Source: Bizionia sp. | GTDB lineage: Bacteria; Bacteroidota; Bacteroidia; Flavobacteriales; Flavobacteriaceae | Length of the DNA: 9,624 bases | Assembly: GCA_018067115.1 (NCBI GenBank) | Contig: JAGPVI010000172.1 | Span: forward strand, 1-9,624 | Direction: 5' to 3' | Shown here: piece by piece, positions 6,444 to 9,624 of the stretch | Position numbering within the stretch: position 1 is the first letter of the stretch | How the letters are laid out: every line of letters begins with the position of its first letter | Notes under the pieces: model-generated | Seen by the model: only the letters and a program-made list of their open reading frames with translations | Told to the model about the DNA's origin: nothing | Databases searched by the model: none | Position numbers and translations under genes: made by a program

Positions 6444-8291
6444 TTAGGCAACCGTTTCTGTGTTTTCAACATCAAAAGGTTTTCCTAAATACACTAAATG
6501 CCAATTAGGGCTTTCAATTTCCATCTTTTTATTGTTTGAAGAGATAATTTGTAATTCACCTTTATCGTCTTTAATAAATAAAGGAATAATATCTTTATTC
6601 GTATTTGTCACTTCAATTAAACTATCATAATGCGCTTGGTCTTTCAACTCAATCTCCTGGATACTTGGGTATTTACGAGTTACATTTGTTAGCGTATTAT
6701 AATCGTCAGAATGAGAAAACAAACCTTCTTTAGGGTTATTGCCATCCTCTTTCATCTCGTCTATGGTTAACAGTCTAAAAGCTCCATTCTCACCAAACTG
6801 CCTAGAGTATTTTTTTATCGCATATTTGTTAATCTCAGCACTTCCTGTTAACGCCATTATATAACCAATATCGTTTAATTCGATATTATCACTTAAGTTA
6901 TCAGAGTAAATATTAGTAGTAATAGCTTCTAAGCCTAATTCTTTAGCTTTAGCAATATTAGACGGATTACTATCGATTAACACAACATGTCTTCCGTTAG
7001 TTTCTAAATAATGCCCTAGTAATCGCGACATTTTTGAAGCTCCTACAATTAAAATACCTCGAGAATCATTTAAGAATACACCAACAACTTTCGCAAAAAG
7101 TCGCGCTGTGGTGGCATTTAATAATACGGTTCCTAATACAATAACAAAAACTAGTGGTGTAATGTATTCTGCATAAGCCACACCATCTTTTGCTAGCTTT
7201 AGCCCAAATAAAGAGGCAATACCCGCCGCAACAATACCACGAGGTCCCACCCAACTTATAAAGAGTTTTTCGTTAAGTTTTAAGGTCGATCCATAAGTAC
7301 TTAAAAACACACCAATTGGTCTTATAATAAAAACAATAATACCAAATAACGCTAGAGTTTCCCACCTGTAAATAAGGTATAAATCTTCCATATTAATATT
7401 GGCAGCCAATAAAATAAATAAGATTGAAATTAACAATACACTTAAAGACTCTTTAAAATATAACAGTTCTTTTAAGTATGCCGATTTTGAGTTTCCTAAA
7501 ACCATTCCCATTATTACAACGGCTAATAACCCAGATTCATGCGCAAACACATCCGATAAAACAAAAACACCTAATACAGACGCTAAAGCAAATACATTAA
7601 GTAAGTAATGTGGTACCCATTGTCTGTTAATAATTAAATTAAGAGCGTGCGCAAAGGTGTACCCAAAAGTAGACCCAAACAGCACAATTTTACCAAATTC
7701 TATAAACGCTGTTTTTGTAAATTCTCCACCACCATCGACAGATATAAACTCGAAAACTAATACCGCTACCAAAGCACCAATAGGATCAATTAAAATACCC
7801 TCCCATTTTAAAACCGCCGAAACGTCTTTTTTTAAGGGAATATTTCTTAGAATAGGGGTGATTACCGTTGGTCCTGTAACAATTATAAGTCCGGCAAATA
7901 GAAAGCGAATCTCCCATGATAAATTAAAGATGAAGTAAGCTGCAACCGCCGCACCGAAAAATGTAACCAGCGATCCAATAGAAATAAGTTTAGTAATAAC
8001 CGGGCCTACATTTTTAATTTCGCCCATTCGCAGTGTTAATCCGCCTTCAAATAAAATAATACTAATGGCTAAAGAGACAAAATAGAATAAACTTTCCCCA
8101 GGGAAAAGTCCTTTTTCGCCGGTCCAAATAGGTTCAATCCATTTTGTTCCATCAGAAGATAAAAATTCTGCGGCAATTGGTCCTACCAAAAGTCCGATAA
8201 GAATTAAAGGTAAAATTGCTGGAATTTTTAATTTCCAAGCCATCCACTGCGCTAGTATTCCCAAAATAATTATCCCTCCTAATTCTACCAT
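6444..8291 (-). CDS. CPA1-type cation/proton antiporter with C-terminal TrkA-N-like domain
   Basis: A 615-residue inner-membrane monovalent cation/proton antiporter (NhaP/NHE superfamily), expected to exchange Na+ or K+ for H+. Residues 1-405 hold about twelve hydrophobic helices with CPA1 signatures: FEGGLTL (81-87), TGPTVITPILR (139-149), EGILIDPIGA (164-173) with ion-binding Asp169, and GPRGIVAAG (349-357). The ND motif of many CPA1 members reads Ile168-Asp169 here. From about 411 a cytoplasmic Rossmann-like domain begins, RGILIVGASKMSRLLGHYL, with VVLIDSN (436-442) supplying the acidic ribose-binding Asp440. This matches a TrkA-N/RCK fold expected to bind a nucleotide and gate the transporter. 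A further 130 or so residues (485-615) resemble no domain I can name. The start is ATG at 8289-8291, directly before a helix. The gene converges on lepA and is divergent from the hydrolase. Ion specificity cannot be read from sequence alone. Confidence 0.93.
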   Translation of the reverse strand: MVELGGIIILGILAQWMAWKLKIPAILPLILIGLLVGPIAAEFLSSDGTKWIEPIWTGEKGLFPGESLFYFVSLAISIILFEGGLTLRMGEIKNVGPVITKLISIGSLVTFFGAAVAAYFIFNLSWEIRFLFAGLIIVTGPTVITPILRNIPLKKDVSAVLKWEGILIDPIGALVAVLVFEFISVDGGGEFTKTAFIEFGKIVLFGSTFGYTFAHALNLIINRQWVPHYLLNVFALASVLGVFVLSDVFAHESGLLAVVIMGMVLGNSKSAYLKELLYFKESLSVLLISILFILLAANINMEDLYLIYRWETLALFGIIVFIIRPIGVFLSTYGSTLKLNEKLFISWVGPRGIVAAGIASLFGLKLAKDGVAYAEYITPLVFVIVLGTVLLNATTARLFAKVVGVFLNDSRGILIVGASKMSRLLGHYLETNGRHVVLIDSNPSNIAKAKELGLEAITTNIYSDNLSDNIELNDIGYIMALTGSAEINKYAIKKYSRQFGENGAFRLLTIDEMKEDGNNPKEGLFSHSDDYNTLTNVTRKYPSIQEIELKDQAHYDSLIEVTNTNKDIIPLFIKDDKGELQIISSNNKKMEIESPNWHLVYLGKPFDVENTETVA

Positions 8292-8553
8292 ATTTCGTAT
8301 TTTGGTGTGAAATTAATAATTTAATTTTTAAGGAGGTACTCTTTTTTGCTAAATACGTGTACGCTATTAGCTCTAAATCACACAAAACGGATTAAAATCA
8401 TTTATTTTTTATGCTTAATTAAGTTTTATTTTTCTCAAAAAAAACATAGTAATTATACTTCATAAAGCCTTAAAAATAGTATAAAAACTAGTTTCTTAAT
8501 AAAATCATAACGTCTATTAGTATGTTATACATATTTGCTATTTTGCAAGCTAT
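8292..8553. other. AT-rich divergent intergenic region with an isolated Shine-Dalgarno core
   Basis: This 262-bp gap separates the antiporter gene from the hydrolase gene and should hold both promoters, but no exact TAnnTTTG box is present in either direction. It contains AGGAGGT at 8331-8337 (ACCTCCT on the antiporter-sense strand), a CTTAATTAAG palindrome at 8413-8422 and a short inverted repeat TATGT-TAT-ACATA at 8521-8533 just before the hydrolase gene. No RNA gene or convincing protein gene is seen. Confidence 0.6.
8539..8545 (+). promoter_or_regulatory. Possible -7 box of the YtnP-like hydrolase gene
   Basis: TATTTTG is one base short of the consensus TAnnTTTG. It ends 8 bases before the ATG at 8554, so if used the mRNA would be leaderless or nearly so. 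There is no -33 TTG at the right spacing. Weak candidate; a second near-match, CATATTTG, lies at 8530-8537. Confidence 0.28.
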
Positions 8554-9414
8554 ATGAAATTATATCCAATACAAGCAGGAAACTTTAAGTTAGACGGTGG
8601 CGCAATGTTTGGCGTTGTACCAAAATCTCTATGGACAAGAACCAATCCAGCAGATGCTAACAATATGATAGATATTGCCGCTCGTTGTTTATTAATTGAA
8701 GACGGTAAACGCCTTATTTTAATTGACACTGGAATGGGCGATAAGCAAAGTGATAAATTTTTTGGTTACTATAACCTTTGGGGTAACGATAGTATCGATA
8801 AATCTTTAGCTAAATATGGTTTTCATCGCGATGATATTACCGATGTATTTATGACGCATTTACACTTCGACCACTGTGGTGGCTGCGTAAAATGGAATGC
8901 CGATAGAACACTTTTAGAACCGGCTTTTAAAAATGCTCACTTTTGGAGTAATACAAAACATTGGGATTGGGCAACACAACCCAATAGGCGAGAAGTGGCT
9001 TCTTTTTTAAAGGAAAACATCCTGCCAATGCAAGAAAGTGGTCAGCTAAAATTTACAGCATTACCAGAAACAGACCTATTAGAACAATCAGACTTAGGCT
9101 TCGACATCTTTTTTGCCAACGGACATACCGAAAAGCAAATGATTCCTATTATAAATTATAAAGGTAAAAAAATCTGTTTTATGGCCGATTTATTACCCAC
9201 TGCAGGACATTTACCTCTGCCTTTTGTTATGGGCTACGATACAAGACCATTATTGACTTTAGACGAAAAAGAAAAATTCTTGAATCTCGCAGCAGATAAT
9301 AATTATTACTTATTTTTGGAGCACGATGCACATAACGAAATTATTACAGTAAAACATACCGATAAAGGCGTGCGATTAAACGAAACCTTTACTTGTGATT
9401 CAATATTAAATTAA
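8554..9414 (+). CDS. Metallo-beta-lactamase-fold hydrolase, YtnP-like lactonase family
   Basis: A 286-residue soluble enzyme with no signal peptide. The zinc-binding signature THLHFDHCGG gives His102, His104, Asp106 and His107; His191 (NGHTEKQ), Asp212 (CFMADLLPT) and a C-terminal histidine, His257 or His260 in LEHDAH, complete the two-metal site. The N-terminal DGGAMFGVVPKSLW (14-27) and the central WDWATQPNRREVASFLKENI (137-156) are the patterns I associate with YtnP-type lactonases of Bacillus, described as degrading acyl-homoserine lactones, and with many uncharacterised Bacteroidota homologues. Hydrolysis of a lactone or another ester-like small molecule in the cytoplasm is therefore a reasonable guess, but the substrate is unproven. 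The ATG start leaves the conserved N-terminus intact. A lipoprotein peptidase gene follows 19 bp downstream on the same strand, so the two are probably co-transcribed. No autoinducer synthase or LuxR-type gene is nearby. Confidence 0.9.
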   Translation: MKLYPIQAGNFKLDGGAMFGVVPKSLWTRTNPADANNMIDIAARCLLIEDGKRLILIDTGMGDKQSDKFFGYYNLWGNDSIDKSLAKYGFHRDDITDVFMTHLHFDHCGGCVKWNADRTLLEPAFKNAHFWSNTKHWDWATQPNRREVASFLKENILPMQESGQLKFTALPETDLLEQSDLGFDIFFANGHTEKQMIPIINYKGKKICFMADLLPTAGHLPLPFVMGYDTRPLLTLDEKEKFLNLAADNNYYLFLEHDAHNEIITVKHTDKGVRLNETFTCDSILN

Positions 9415-9433
9415 AAACAAAACCAATACACTT

Positions 9434-9624
9434 ATGAAACCGATTAACAAAACACTTATTTTATCTGCATTTGCTGCAGTTTTATTATCAAGTTGTGGTG
9501 GGTCTGCGATTTTATCAACGCCAATCGACAATATTGATAATACACCAATAAAAGAAACAGAACTTACGCTTGCTGAAAAGCAAAATTGGGGACACTTAGA
9601 TTTAGTTAGAGATACTATCCCTGG
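9434..9624 (+). CDS. Lipoprotein, N-terminal part, probable S8 (subtilisin-like) serine peptidase
   Basis: Sixty-three complete codons of a gene that runs off the window. The N-terminus has lysines at positions 2 and 6, a hydrophobic core and a lipobox LSSC ending at Cys21, so the protein is predicted to be lipidated by Lgt and cut by signal peptidase II. The residues after the cysteine are GGSAIL, with no acidic cluster of the kind reported as a surface-export signal in Flavobacteria, which mildly favours a periplasm-facing location. The stretch ELTLAEKQNWGHLDLVRDTIPG (43-64, the last codon partial) matches my recollection of the propeptide-like segment that precedes the catalytic domain in flavobacterial S8 peptidase lipoproteins. 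The Asp-His-Ser triad would lie beyond the window, so the peptidase call rests on this segment alone. The ATG lies 19 bp after the hydrolase stop, suggesting a shared transcript. Confidence 0.72.
   Translation, partial: MKPINKTLILSAFAAVLLSSCGGSAILSTPIDNIDNTPIKETELTLAEKQNWGHLDLVRDTIP

Noticed and set aside
7657..7938. A 93-codon plus-strand frame inside the antiporter gene, with a shorter neighbour at 7399-7608.
   Set aside because: Both lie antisense to conserved CPA1 helices and are Asn/Thr/Ser/Lys-rich as expected from reverse translation of membrane helices; they are shadows of the antiporter.
8152..8385. A 77-codon minus-strand frame overlapping the antiporter start in another frame.
   Set aside because: It overlaps the well-supported antiporter N-terminus and has no coherent hydrophobic or domain pattern.
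8521..8533. The inverted repeat TATGT-TAT-ACATA before the hydrolase gene, considered as an operator.
   Set aside because: The arms are only 5 bp and almost pure A/T in an AT-rich gap, so chance is likely. It is mentioned in the gap description but not called as a site.

Overview
The window looks like an ordinary chromosomal segment of an AT-rich marine-type Flavobacteriaceae (Bacteroidota). The evidence is low GC, proteins of typical flavobacterial type, an exact Bacteroidota -7 promoter box (TAnnTTTG) in front of lepA and of the dihydrouridine synthase gene, and almost no Shine-Dalgarno sequences in front of genes. I see no phage genes, insertion sequences, CRISPR array, tRNA or rRNA.

Layout from left to right. 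The window opens inside a plus-strand gene for an FtsX/LolC-E-type ABC transporter permease, of which only the C-terminal 166 residues are present. It converges on a minus-strand pair: a DusB-type tRNA-dihydrouridine synthase followed, 9 bp later, by a 66-residue two-helix membrane protein of unknown function. A 240-bp gap then holds the promoter of dusB and a strong hairpin terminator for the next minus-strand gene. That gene encodes a large outer-membrane beta-barrel protein of the TonB-receptor type, with an N-terminal carboxypeptidase-regulatory-like domain. Divergent from it is lepA (elongation factor 4), complete and canonical. A bidirectional terminator, a perfect 36-bp palindrome, separates lepA from a converging minus-strand cation/proton antiporter of the CPA1 type with a cytoplasmic TrkA-N-like nucleotide-binding domain. 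After a 262-bp AT-rich divergent gap comes a plus-strand metallo-beta-lactamase-fold hydrolase resembling YtnP-type lactonases. Nineteen bases later starts a lipoprotein, cut by the window edge, whose N-terminus resembles flavobacterial S8 (subtilisin-like) serine peptidases.

The genes do not form one pathway. They are housekeeping (dusB, lepA), envelope (permease, beta-barrel protein, lipoprotein peptidase) and ion-homeostasis genes arranged in short units. Only two likely co-transcribed pairs are visible: dusB with the small membrane protein, and the hydrolase with the lipoprotein peptidase.

I did not find a convincing new biological system. The points most worth a second look are regulatory. 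dusB and the beta-barrel gene appear to begin with TTG, and dusB has a very short leader. A 7-bp-arm inverted repeat sits where an operator of the beta-barrel gene would be. A perfect Shine-Dalgarno/anti-Shine-Dalgarno core lies in the antiporter upstream region and is complementary to the start of the antiporter coding sequence.
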